DNA of 64,000 nt from CAINDI01 sp037127585 (GTDB taxonomy: Bacteria > Verrucomicrobiota > Verrucomicrobiia > Palsa-1439), in the NCBI GenBank assembly GCA_037127585.1, contig JBAXYB010000004.1, positions 5,796 to 69,795 on the forward strand, read 5' to 3'. The notes below the pieces were generated by a model. The model searched no databases. It was not told the origin of the DNA and was given only the letters and a program-made list of their open reading frames with translations. Position 1 is the first letter of the stretch. Every line of letters starts with the position of its first letter. The position numbers were made by a program, and so were the translations under genes. Below are positions 7,500-15,335 of this stretch, piece after piece.

Positions 7500-9437
7500 A
7501 TGGGACGCTATCTCGAAATGATCAATTCGCCTTCCGATGTGAAACTGCTGACGCAGGATCAACTCGGCACCCTCGCGCAGGAGATCCGCGATGAATTGGT
7601 TAATGTTCTCGCCAAGTCCGGCGGTCACCTCGGCCCGAACCTCGGCGTCGTGGAACTCACCATCGCGATGCACAAGGTTTTTAGTTCCCCAAAAGATAAA
7701 TTCGTCTGGGACGTGAGCCACCAAGTCTACGTCCACAAACTGCTGACCGGCCGCCGCAAAGATTTCTCCAAGATTCGTCAGACCGGCGGGCCGATGGGTT
7801 TCGCACTCCGGGAAGAAAGCCCCCACGATTGTTTCGGCGCGGGTCATGCCGGCACGGCGTTGTCCGCGGCGCTCGGCATGGCGACCGCCCGCGACCACAG
7901 CGGCACCGACGAACAAGTCGTCGCGGTGATTGGTGACGCAGCCCTGACCTGCGGCGTCACGTTCGAAGCGCTCAACAACATCAAGCACTCCACGAAGCGT
8001 CTCATCGTCGTCCTCAACGACAACGAATGGAGCATCGCCAAAAACGTCGGCGCGATCTCCGATTACCTCAACAAAATCGTCACCAACCCCCGGTATGCGG
8101 CCGCACACAAGAAATGGGAGTCGTTCCTGAACCGGCTCGGACCGGACATCGTGAAGATCGAGCACAAGGTCGAGGAAGCCTTCAAGAGTTTGCTCGTGCC
8201 CAGCGTGCTCTTCGAAGAATTCGGCCTCCGTTACATCGGCCCGATGGATGGCCACAATTTACCGAAGCTCATCGAGACGCTCGAATGGGCCAAGAAGCAG
8301 ACCACGCCCATACTCCTCCATATTCAGACCGTCAAAGGCAAAGGCTACGAGAAAGCGCTCGAAGACCCGCAGACGTTTCACGGCACCGGCCCGTTCGATG
8401 TCAACACCGGCAAAGGCCCGGCCAAGAAGGACGGCACCCCGCCGAATTACCAGGATGTTTTCGGCGAAGCGATGGTGCGCTTCTGCGAAGTGAATAGCAA
8501 ACTTGTCGGTATTACCGGCGCCATGCCCACCGGCACGGGCTTGATCAAATTGCAGAAAGCCAAACCCGACCGATATTTCGATGTCGGCATCGCCGAAGAA
8601 CACGCCGTGATCTTCGCCGCCGGCATGGCCACCATGGGCTACAAGCCGGTCTGCGCCATTTACTCGACGTTCCTCCAACGCGCCTACGATTGCATCATCC
8701 ACGATGTCGCCCTGCAAAATCTCGACGTCATCTTCTGCATGGATCGCGCGAGCCTTTCCGCTAACGATGGCCCGACCCATCACGGTTTGTTCGACATCGC
8801 CTATGGTCGTTGCATTCCCGGCGCGACACTGATGTCGCCGAAGGATGAAGACGAACTCTGCGACATGATGTGGACGGCGCTCCAGCATCACGGCCCAATC
8901 ATGATCCGGTATCCCCGCGGTACCGGCGAAGGCGTTCCGATCAAAGCCAAGCCGGGCATCCTCCCCATCGGCAAGGCCGAAGTCCTGCAACACGGCACCG
9001 ATGTCGCCATCATTTTCTACGGCGCCATGCAAAAGATGGCGAAAGAAACCGCCGCCGCGTTACAAGCCGAAGGCAAATCCGTTGCGATCATCAACGCCCG
9101 TTTCGCCAAACCGATCGACCGCGACATGCTCGAAAAATATGGCCACATCGCCAAAGTCGTCTGCACGCTCGAAGACCACGTGCTGATGGGCGGGTTCGGC
9201 AGCGCCGTCATGGAAACCCTCGGCGACATGCACATCACCACCCCGGTCGTCCGCGTCGCCTGGCCGGACAAATTCATCGAACACGCCTCCACGCCAAAGG
9301 ATTTGCAGGACAAATATAACGTCAACTCCGCGACCGCCATCACCAAGATCAAAGACGCGCTCGCGCATGTGGCCCAGCTGACCGATCAACCCCAAAAGTT
9401 CCGCGTCCTCGGCGCAGTCGATGCGCGCACGGCTTGA
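7500..9437 (+). CDS. dxs: 1-deoxy-D-xylulose-5-phosphate synthase
   Basis: The 645-residue thiamine-diphosphate enzyme condenses pyruvate and glyceraldehyde-3-phosphate in the first step of the MEP isoprenoid pathway. N-terminal 'SGGHLGPNLGVVELT' (40-54), the ThDP/Mg motif 'GDAALTCG...' (145-152) with 'NDNE' (173-176), and the pyrimidine domain 'VGIAEEHAVIFAAGMA' are recognisable. The pieces deviate from the usual GDGAMTAG and AEQHAV, so this is a divergent branch, but the catalytic Glu is kept. A good Shine-Dalgarno (AAGGAG) lies before the ATG. Its end overlaps tlyA by 17 nt. Confidence 0.92.
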   Translation: MGRYLEMINSPSDVKLLTQDQLGTLAQEIRDELVNVLAKSGGHLGPNLGVVELTIAMHKVFSSPKDKFVWDVSHQVYVHKLLTGRRKDFSKIRQTGGPMGFALREESPHDCFGAGHAGTALSAALGMATARDHSGTDEQVVAVIGDAALTCGVTFEALNNIKHSTKRLIVVLNDNEWSIAKNVGAISDYLNKIVTNPRYAAAHKKWESFLNRLGPDIVKIEHKVEEAFKSLLVPSVLFEEFGLRYIGPMDGHNLPKLIETLEWAKKQTTPILLHIQTVKGKGYEKALEDPQTFHGTGPFDVNTGKGPAKKDGTPPNYQDVFGEAMVRFCEVNSKLVGITGAMPTGTGLIKLQKAKPDRYFDVGIAEEHAVIFAAGMATMGYKPVCAIYSTFLQRAYDCIIHDVALQNLDVIFCMDRASLSANDGPTHHGLFDIAYGRCIPGATLMSPKDEDELCDMMWTALQHHGPIMIRYPRGTGEGVPIKAKPGILPIGKAEVLQHGTDVAIIFYGAMQKMAKETAAALQAEGKSVAIINARFAKPIDRDMLEKYGHIAKVVCTLEDHVLMGGFGSAVMETLGDMHITTPVVRVAWPDKFIEHASTPKDLQDKYNVNSATAITKIKDALAHVAQLTDQPQKFRVLGAVDARTA

Positions 9438-10137
9438 TATCGCCCTCTTCGACCGCGGCCTAACCGACAGCCGCGAGAAGGCCAAACGCCTGATCCTGGC
9501 CGGGGCCGTTCGCATCAACGGCCAGGTTGCCGGCAAACCCAGCGACATGGTTGCCGACGACGCCGTTCTCACCGTCGCCGCCGCCGAGAAATACGTCAGC
9601 CGTGGCGGCCACAAACTCGAAGCCGCACTCGACGCATTCCATATCGATTGCGACGGCAAGACCTGCGCGGATCTGGGCGCCTCGACCGGCGGTTTTACCG
9701 ACTGCCTCCTCCAACGCGGGGCCGCCGTCATCCATGCCGTGGACGTTGGCAAAGGCCAACTCGCCTGGAAACTCCGGCAAGACAAACGTGTCCTGATCCA
9801 CGACGAAGTGAACGCGCGAAGTTATACCGGCGAACTAGTCGATATCGTCACCATCGACGTCTCGTTCATCTCCCTCACCAAAGTCCTACCGGCGGCGGCG
9901 CAACTGCTCCGACCGGGCGGTCACCTCGTCGCGCTCATCAAACCACAATTCGAAGCCGGCCGCCGTGATGTCGGCAAAGGCGGCGTCGTGCGCGACCCGG
10001 TCGTTCACGAACGCGTGCAATCCGAGGTGAAAGAATTCGGCCTCGGCCTCGGTCTGCGGTTGCTTGGCATCGTCGAATCGCCTATTCTTGGGCCGGCAGG
10101 AAACAAAGAATTCCTCATCGGCTTTCAGAAACCGTGA
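9421..10137 (+). CDS. tlyA: TlyA-type rRNA 2'-O-methyltransferase
   Basis: The 238-residue protein has an N-terminal S4 RNA-binding domain (about 1-60, 'RLDIALFDRGL', 'AGAVRINGQ') joined to an FtsJ-like methyltransferase domain. The SAM loop is 'CADLGASTGGFTDCLLQRG', with 'IDVSFISL' and 'KPQFEAG' as catalytic-core segments. TlyA enzymes 2'-O-methylate cytidines in 16S and/or 23S rRNA. It overlaps dxs by 17 nt and nadK by 4 nt, so it is translationally coupled in the xseB-dxs-tlyA-nadK operon, a layout common in bacteria. Confidence 0.93.
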   Translation: MRARLDIALFDRGLTDSREKAKRLILAGAVRINGQVAGKPSDMVADDAVLTVAAAEKYVSRGGHKLEAALDAFHIDCDGKTCADLGASTGGFTDCLLQRGAAVIHAVDVGKGQLAWKLRQDKRVLIHDEVNARSYTGELVDIVTIDVSFISLTKVLPAAAQLLRPGGHLVALIKPQFEAGRRDVGKGGVVRDPVVHERVQSEVKEFGLGLGLRLLGIVESPILGPAGNKEFLIGFQKP

Positions 10138-11003
10138 AACCAAAAGTCATCGGCATCGCCGCCAATATCGGCAAGCCCGAGTCGCGCGACCGGCTCGTCG
10201 AGTTGCTCGCCCTCCTCGGCGCCGCCAAAATCACTACCTTGCTGGAACAGGAAGCCGCCGCGCTCGCCGGTCACCCGAATGACGCACACCCGCTGCGCGA
10301 GATTGGCCAGAAGGCTGACTTGGTGATTGTGCTCGGTGGCGATGGGACAATTTTGCGCGTGGCCCGCGAACTCGACGGTGCCGACATCCCCATACTCGGC
10401 ATCAACCTCGGCAATCTCGGCTTCCTCACCAGTGGCCGGTGCGATGACTTGCCGGCAGCGACGCAACAACTGCTGGCCGGGGATTTTGAAATCAGCGAAC
10501 GGTTCGCGCTCGAAACCACCCTCCTCCGACAAGGCCAACACGTCGAAACCCACCGGGCGCTTAATGATGCCGTGGTTTCGCGTGGCGCATCTTCGCGAAT
10601 AGTTCGGTTGCGTGTGTCGATTGATGGCGCGCTGTTGACAGAGTACGTGTGTGACGGCATGATTTTCGCCACGCCCACCGGTTCGACCGCGTATTCGTTA
10701 AGTGCCGGTGGGCCAATTTTGTTACCGCAAGCGCGGGCGTGCATCATCACCCCGATTTGCGCGCATGCACTGAGCAACCGGCCCATCGTGGCGGGGGAAG
10801 ACTCCGTGGTGCGCTGCCTGGTCGCGAGCGCGGCAGGCGAATTGCTATTAACGATTGACGGCCAAGTGCAGATGCGGATGCAAGTCGGCGATGAAGTCGA
10901 AGTGCGCCGGTCGGCGCGCGCGGTGCGGTTGGCCACGTTCCAAGGCCAAACCTATTTCGAAGTATTGCGACAAAAACTTAAGTGGAGCGGTGCGAATGTC
11001 TAA
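10134..11003 (+). CDS. nadK: NAD kinase
   Basis: The 289-residue protein starts with GTG in the ATP-like overlap GTGA with tlyA. It has the GGDGT signature (68-72, 'VLGGDGTILRVA'), 'NLGFLTSG' and the 'TPTGSTAYSLSAGGPI' loop of NAD kinases. The conserved NE motif reads 'ALNDAVVSRG', Asp instead of Glu. It phosphorylates NAD to NADP. It is the fourth gene of the operon and overlaps the next gene by 8 nt. Confidence 0.95.
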   Translation: MKPKVIGIAANIGKPESRDRLVELLALLGAAKITTLLEQEAAALAGHPNDAHPLREIGQKADLVIVLGGDGTILRVARELDGADIPILGINLGNLGFLTSGRCDDLPAATQQLLAGDFEISERFALETTLLRQGQHVETHRALNDAVVSRGASSRIVRLRVSIDGALLTEYVCDGMIFATPTGSTAYSLSAGGPILLPQARACIITPICAHALSNRPIVAGEDSVVRCLVASAAGELLLTIDGQVQMRMQVGDEVEVRRSARAVRLATFQGQTYFEVLRQKLKWSGANV

Positions 11004-11463
11004 AATCAACAAAGTGGCCGGCCTCTTGCGCGCCGACCGAATCAACCTCAACATCCAAAGCCGGCAAAAGACCGCGGCCTTGCGCGAAGTCGCCGAACAA
11101 CTGGGCCGAACCGGCTGCGTCGTCAACTTCGACTCATTTTTTCAAGAGATTCTCGAACGCGAACGCGTCAGCAACACCGCGCTCGGGCATGATGTGGCGA
11201 TTCCGCACGCCCGCACCGAGCAATGCCGGGAGATCCTCATCGCTGTTGGCCGCAATACGAACGGCATCGACTTCGAGGCCACCGACGGCCAGCCGGTCCG
11301 CCTGATTTTCATGATCGGCACCCCCAAACAGATGGTGACCGACTACCTCCGCGTCGTCGGCAACCTCGCCCGTCTACTCCGGCAAGACGCGCTCCGGCAA
11401 AGTCTCCTCGACGCCCCCGACGCCACGACCTTCATCAAGCTCATCGACCAAGCCGAAGGCTGA
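10996..11463 (+). CDS. PTS EIIA (nitrogen/fructose-type) domain protein
   Basis: From the ATG at 10996 the protein is 155 residues, one EIIA-Ntr/fructose-type domain. 'GHDVAIPHARTE' holds the phospho-acceptor His71, and 'RLIFMIGTPKQMVTDYLRVV' is the matching core strand-helix. I dropped the longer upstream frame because it lies inside nadK in another frame. No HPr, EI or EIIBC is nearby, so a regulatory PtsN-like role is likelier than sugar transport. It overlaps the end of nadK by 8 nt. Confidence 0.88.
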   Translation: MSKINKVAGLLRADRINLNIQSRQKTAALREVAEQLGRTGCVVNFDSFFQEILERERVSNTALGHDVAIPHARTEQCREILIAVGRNTNGIDFEATDGQPVRLIFMIGTPKQMVTDYLRVVGNLARLLRQDALRQSLLDAPDATTFIKLIDQAEG

Positions 11464-11487
11464 TGCCGGCGGCGCGCATCTGTGAAT

Positions 11488-11631
11488 GTGGGAGCGGCCT
11501 CAGCGCCGCGGGTCGGGCCGAACACGGCGCTGAGCGCCGTGGCTACATCGGAATCCGCGATTGGTAGGGACGCCGCGCCGCGGCGTCCGCGATCATCAAT
11601 ATCTCGGCGCTCGTGGCGCGAGCGCCCTACC
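11488..11631. repeat. Two adjacent palindromic repeats
   Basis: The first (11488-11547) starts GTGGGAGCGGCCTCAGCGCC and returns as GGCGCTGAGCGCCGTGGCTA. The second (11563-11631) starts GGTAGGGACGCCGCG and ends GCGCGAGCGCCCTACC. They fill most of the 222-nt gap between the EIIA gene and cimA. Both belong to the family of palindromes found throughout the window. They could form strong hairpins in RNA and may act as terminators, though no T-run follows. Confidence 0.75.
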
Positions 11632-11647
11632 ATTCGCAACCGCAGCA

Positions 11648-11676
11648 TTGACGCTGGCGCGGCTTGTCTTTAGTCT
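11648..11676 (+). promoter_or_regulatory. Promoter of cimA
   Basis: TTGACG (11648-11653), 17-nt spacer, TAGTCT (11671-11676); the ATG follows after 9 nt, so the mRNA leader is at most a few bases. Confidence 0.55.
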
Positions 11677-11685
11677 CTGCCCCCG

Positions 11686-13263
11686 ATGAATAAGACGGTT
11701 GCCATCTACGACACGACGCTGCGGGACGGGACGCAGGCGGAAGGGATCTCGTTTTCAAGCGCGGATAAGATCCGCATTGCGGAACGCCTCGATGCGTTTG
11801 GCGTGAATTACATCGAAGGCGGCTGGCCGGGGTCGAATCCGAAGGACATGGAGTTTTTTGTCGAGGCGGCGAAACGCAAATTTAAGACGGCCCGGATCGC
11901 GGCGTTCGGCAGCACCCGCCGGGCAAATACGAAATGCGCGGACGATAAACAGATCGCGACGTTGCTCGCAGCCAATACTCCGGTGGTGACGATGGTCGGG
12001 AAGACGTGGTCGTTGCATGTTCGCGAGGTGATCCGTACGACGCCCGAGGAAAACGTGGCGATGGTCAGCGATTCGATCCGGTATTTCAAGGGACTCGGCA
12101 AGGAAGTCATCTATGACGCCGAACATTTCTTTGACGGCTATAAAGACGATCCCCGGTATTCGTTGGCAACGTTGACGGCGGCGCAGGCGGCTGGCGTGGA
12201 CATGGTGGTGCTCTGCGATACGAACGGCGGGACGATGCCGGGCGAGATCGCGCGGGTGACCAGCGAGGTGCGGAAGGCGTTGAACTGCGCGGTCGGGATT
12301 CATACGCATAACGACAGCGGTTGCGGCGTGGCCAACGCATTGGCGGCGGTGGAAGCCGGCGCGACCCAGGTCCAAGGCACGATGAACGGCTACGGCGAAC
12401 GCACCGGTAACTGCAACTTGATTACCGTCATGCCGTGTCTCGTTTACAAGATGGGCTATACCTGCATCGCGCCGGAGCAGCTCCGGCATTTGCGGGAGCT
12501 GGCCAATTTCATCGACGATCTCGCGAATGTGCGGCCGGACATCCGGCAACCGTTCGTCGGCTCGACGGCGTTCGCGCACAAAGGCGGCATCCACGTGAAC
12601 GCCATCGAGAAAGTCGCGCGCAGTTACGAACACATCGAGCCGGAGCTTGTCGGCAATCAACGCCGCGTTTTGGTCAGCGATCTCAGCGGGCGCAGTAACA
12701 TCATGCTGAAGGCGCACGAGATGGGCATCGACCTCAGCAAGGATACCGCCGAGGTGCGGGAGATTCTCGCCCAGCTCAAGCAATTGGAACACGGCGGCTA
12801 CGAATTCGAAGCGGCGGACGCGAGCTTTCATATTCTGATCCAGAAATTACTCAAGAAGCACAAGCCGTTCTTCAAGCTGCTCGGCTACCGGGTCATCATG
12901 GATCGGCCGGCCGGTGACGGGAAATATAGCGTCGAAGCGAGCGTGAAACTCGATGTGAACGGCGAGTCGATCCACACGGTGGCGGAAGGTGACGGCCCGG
13001 TCAACGCGCTCGATAACGCATTGCGCAGCGCGCTCACGAACTTTTATCCATCCATCCAGTCGGTGCGTCTCATCGACTACAAAGTGCGCATCCTCGAAAG
13101 CGGGACCGGCACGGCCGCCAAGACGCGGGTGATGATCGAATCCACCGACGGCACCAGTATCTGGGGCACGGTCGGCGTTGACGACAACATCATCGAAGCA
13201 AGTTGGGAAGCCCTTGTCGACTCCGTCGAATACAAGCTGTTCAAGGACGAGCAGCGCAAGTAA
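11686..13263 (+). CDS. cimA: (R)-citramalate synthase
   Basis: The 525-residue protein belongs to the isopropylmalate/citramalate synthase family. 'YDTTLRDGTQAEGISFS' (8-24) is the metal/substrate motif, 'HTHNDSG' (about 205-211) carries the divalent-metal His pair and 'NGYGERTGNCNL' follows. The length and the C-terminal domain ('KYSVEASVKLDVNGE', 'DYKVRILES') match CimA rather than LeuA. The enzyme joins pyruvate and acetyl-CoA to citramalate, a threonine-independent route to isoleucine; the C-terminal domain usually senses isoleucine. No other isoleucine gene is adjacent. Its promoter predicts a very short leader. Confidence 0.93.
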   Translation: MNKTVAIYDTTLRDGTQAEGISFSSADKIRIAERLDAFGVNYIEGGWPGSNPKDMEFFVEAAKRKFKTARIAAFGSTRRANTKCADDKQIATLLAANTPVVTMVGKTWSLHVREVIRTTPEENVAMVSDSIRYFKGLGKEVIYDAEHFFDGYKDDPRYSLATLTAAQAAGVDMVVLCDTNGGTMPGEIARVTSEVRKALNCAVGIHTHNDSGCGVANALAAVEAGATQVQGTMNGYGERTGNCNLITVMPCLVYKMGYTCIAPEQLRHLRELANFIDDLANVRPDIRQPFVGSTAFAHKGGIHVNAIEKVARSYEHIEPELVGNQRRVLVSDLSGRSNIMLKAHEMGIDLSKDTAEVREILAQLKQLEHGGYEFEAADASFHILIQKLLKKHKPFFKLLGYRVIMDRPAGDGKYSVEASVKLDVNGESIHTVAEGDGPVNALDNALRSALTNFYPSIQSVRLIDYKVRILESGTGTAAKTRVMIESTDGTSIWGTVGVDDNIIEASWEALVDSVEYKLFKDEQRK

Positions 13264-13281
13264 CCCGCCCCGAAGCCCAGC

Positions 13282-14256
13282 ATGCGAATACTCATATTGA
13301 TCCTCAGCGGTATGTTGTGTGCCATGCCGGTGGCGCTCGGCGAAGTGACCACCGTCGGCTCAGGGACCGTCGTCACCCTTAACGAGGAGAACGACAAGTA
13401 CGTCACCCCCTCGACAGACAAGCATTACACGCAAGGCTTGCACGTTACGATTCTCTGGCCGGATGAATGCGCGCTATTCTGGATGCGCCCGATGACGTGG
13501 TTGCCGGATTTTGACGTGGCCAACCCGATCCACAAATACGGCTTCACCTTCGGCCAAAACATCTATACGCCGATCGACATTCAAACGAACGCTCTGGTTA
13601 CCGACGACCGGCCCTATGCCGGCTGGTTATATGCCGGCCTCATCCGCGAAAACCGTGGCACATTTGCCGGCGGCATCCCGGTGCTTGACCATCTTGAAGT
13701 TGACGCCGGAATCATTGGCTCGTGGTCGGAGGCGGACAACATCCAAATCTGGTTTCATGGCCTCATCCACGTCGAACGCCCCAAAGGCTGGCACCATCAG
13801 CTCAACAACGAACCGGGCTTGCTGCTGAACTTCGACCGGAAGTTTCTCCTCTGGGATTCCGCCGCTCCCGGCGACGACTTTCACGCCCAGATGCTCCCGC
13901 ACGTCGGCATCAATCTCGGCAACGTCGACACCTCGGCGACCATCGGCACGATGTTCCGTCTCGGGTACAATTTCCCGAACGAATTCGCAACAAACTCGCC
14001 CGCCGGTTGGGGCTGGTACCTTTTCAGCAGTATCGATTGCCACGCGGTTGCCTACACCGAATTTCTCGATGGCAACATGTACCACGCGAGTCACAGCGTC
14101 GACAAAGAACCCGTCTACGCGCAATTCCGCGCCGGCCTCGCACTCATCTTGCGCCGTGTCGAAATCAGCTACACCTACAACTACCTGTCGAAACAGTTTG
14201 ATCAACAGGACAAATACGACGCGTACGCCTCACTCAATCTCATTTACCGTTTCTGA
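13282..14256 (+). CDS. LpxR-like lipid A deacylase family (DUF2219) outer-membrane protein
   Basis: The 324-residue protein has a signal peptide (cleavage near 'ALG-EV', residue 20) and ends in aromatic 'LIYRF', typical of beta-barrels. 'NEENDKYVTPSTDKHYTQG' and 'GQNIYTP' with 'DRPYAGWLYAG' are hallmarks of the LpxR/DUF2219 family. LpxR removes the 3'-acyloxyacyl group from lipid A. Catalytic residues can be only partly matched: N/D near 37-39 and the Thr/His around 'STDKHYT'. Enzymatic activity is therefore inferred. It is transcribed toward the squalene/phytoene synthase gene and overlaps its end by 17 nt. Confidence 0.82.
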   Translation: MRILILILSGMLCAMPVALGEVTTVGSGTVVTLNEENDKYVTPSTDKHYTQGLHVTILWPDECALFWMRPMTWLPDFDVANPIHKYGFTFGQNIYTPIDIQTNALVTDDRPYAGWLYAGLIRENRGTFAGGIPVLDHLEVDAGIIGSWSEADNIQIWFHGLIHVERPKGWHHQLNNEPGLLLNFDRKFLLWDSAAPGDDFHAQMLPHVGINLGNVDTSATIGTMFRLGYNFPNEFATNSPAGWGWYLFSSIDCHAVAYTEFLDGNMYHASHSVDKEPVYAQFRAGLALILRRVEISYTYNYLSKQFDQQDKYDAYASLNLIYRF

Positions 14257-15124
14257 GCCGCTGATAAACTTCGTCCAGCGCCGCCGCGTTACCGGCCAGT
14301 AACGCCGACTCCAGCATCACCCAATAGACTTCCCCGCGCGACACCTTAACCCGCCCAGCCGGGTTCACGCGCAACCGGGCCAGCGTCTTCAACCCAATCC
14401 AAATTGGCCACACACACGCCAACCGCAACCGCTTCTGATCCGCCGGTATCGCCAACGTGTACCGCCACCCGGCATCGAGATGCTCCGCCGCCTGGTCGAG
14501 ACCGGCCGCGACATCGGTCACATATTGCCGCCCGCGCCGCTGATCCTCGGCGACGTCGCGCAGAATATTGACGAGCTGCAATCCCTTGCCGAACCGAATC
14601 CCGTCCACCACGCTCAACGCCGCCAAGCCCGGCAAGTGTGCCTGACACATCTTCGTCCAAAACTCCCCCACGCACCCGGCCACCATGTACGTGTAGCGAT
14701 CCAATTCATCGTCGTTTAGCGGCGGACCGGGAAAACGTTCGAGATCAAAAATCTGTCCCCCGATGATGGTGTGCAACAGCTCCCGGATCCGGCGTTGGTC
14801 TTCGACCGCGAATGTGGCGAGACAATCAAACACTGCCGGCAGGCGTTTCAGCAATTCCGCTTCGGCGGGCGTCGCTTCCGCGACGCCAATTTGTTCCACC
14901 ACCGGTCGCGCGGAAATGCGACCCGCCGACAACTCGCGCAAAACCGCAATGCGCTCCGGCTGCGCCGTCTGCTCGGCATCCGCAATTGTGTCCGTCGCCC
15001 GTGCGAGCAAGTACGCCACCGAAATCTGCGGCCGAATCGCCGCCGGCAAGACGCGCAGCGTGAGATAAAACGACCGGGATACCTGCTTGAGCAGGGGGCC
15101 GAGGAGTTGGGCGTCCGAGGTCAC
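14240..15124 (-). CDS. Squalene/phytoene synthase family protein
   Basis: The 294-residue all-helical protein has both Asp-rich motifs of trans-isoprenyl head-to-head synthases: 'ATDTIAD' (43-49) and 'NILRDVAEDQRRGRQY' with D190/D194. 'QVSRSFYLTLRVLP' (14-27) is the usual N-terminal signature. Such enzymes couple two farnesyl- or geranylgeranyl-diphosphates. Squalene seems likelier than phytoene because motif two resembles squalene synthases, but this cannot be settled here. No carotenoid or hopanoid gene is adjacent; dxs lies 5 kb away. Confidence 0.88.
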   Translation of the reverse strand: MTSDAQLLGPLLKQVSRSFYLTLRVLPAAIRPQISVAYLLARATDTIADAEQTAQPERIAVLRELSAGRISARPVVEQIGVAEATPAEAELLKRLPAVFDCLATFAVEDQRRIRELLHTIIGGQIFDLERFPGPPLNDDELDRYTYMVAGCVGEFWTKMCQAHLPGLAALSVVDGIRFGKGLQLVNILRDVAEDQRRGRQYVTDVAAGLDQAAEHLDAGWRYTLAIPADQKRLRLACVWPIWIGLKTLARLRVNPAGRVKVSRGEVYWVMLESALLAGNAAALDEVYQRLRNGK

Positions 15125-15202
15125 GCGCGCAGTGTAGAAGAACCATTCCCGTTAGCAAAGCGCGTTTGTAGTGAGCCTGCAAAGCGGCACGGGTTTGGTG
15201 GT

Positions 15203-15264
15203 GTGGGAGCGGCGTCCCCGCCGCGACCGGGTCGGCAAAAATCGCGGCGGGGACGCCGCTCCCA
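15203..15264. repeat. Near-perfect palindromic repeat upstream of metH
   Basis: GTGGGAGCGGCGTCCCCGCC (left arm) and GGCGGGGACGCCGCTCCCAC (right arm) form a near-perfect stem around a short loop. It sits between the divergent squalene/phytoene synthase and metH genes, just upstream of the metH promoter. A half-copy of the same family is in frame in ubiD (56678-56706). Confidence 0.85.
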
Positions 15265-15290
15265 CAACGACTGTTGGTTCGTTACCTCCC

Positions 15291-15319
15291 TTGCCCAATG
15301 TCACCGCCGCTGCTATTGT
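15291..15319 (+). promoter_or_regulatory. Promoter of metH
   Basis: TTGCCC (15291-15296), 17-nt spacer, TATTGT (15314-15319). The expected start site is about 10 nt before the ATG at 15336. No cobalamin or SAM riboswitch fits in the remaining space. Confidence 0.5.
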
Positions 15320-15335
15320 CACCGCCGGCAACCCC

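Noticed and set aside
15171..15335. N-terminal extension of MetH from an upstream GTG
   Set aside because: It translates the palindromic repeat and the promoter region; the family start matches the ATG at 15336.
15265..15335. Cobalamin or SAM riboswitch upstream of metH
   Set aside because: Only about 70 nt separate the palindrome from the ATG and a promoter occupies part of it; the long conserved B12-box architecture does not fit.
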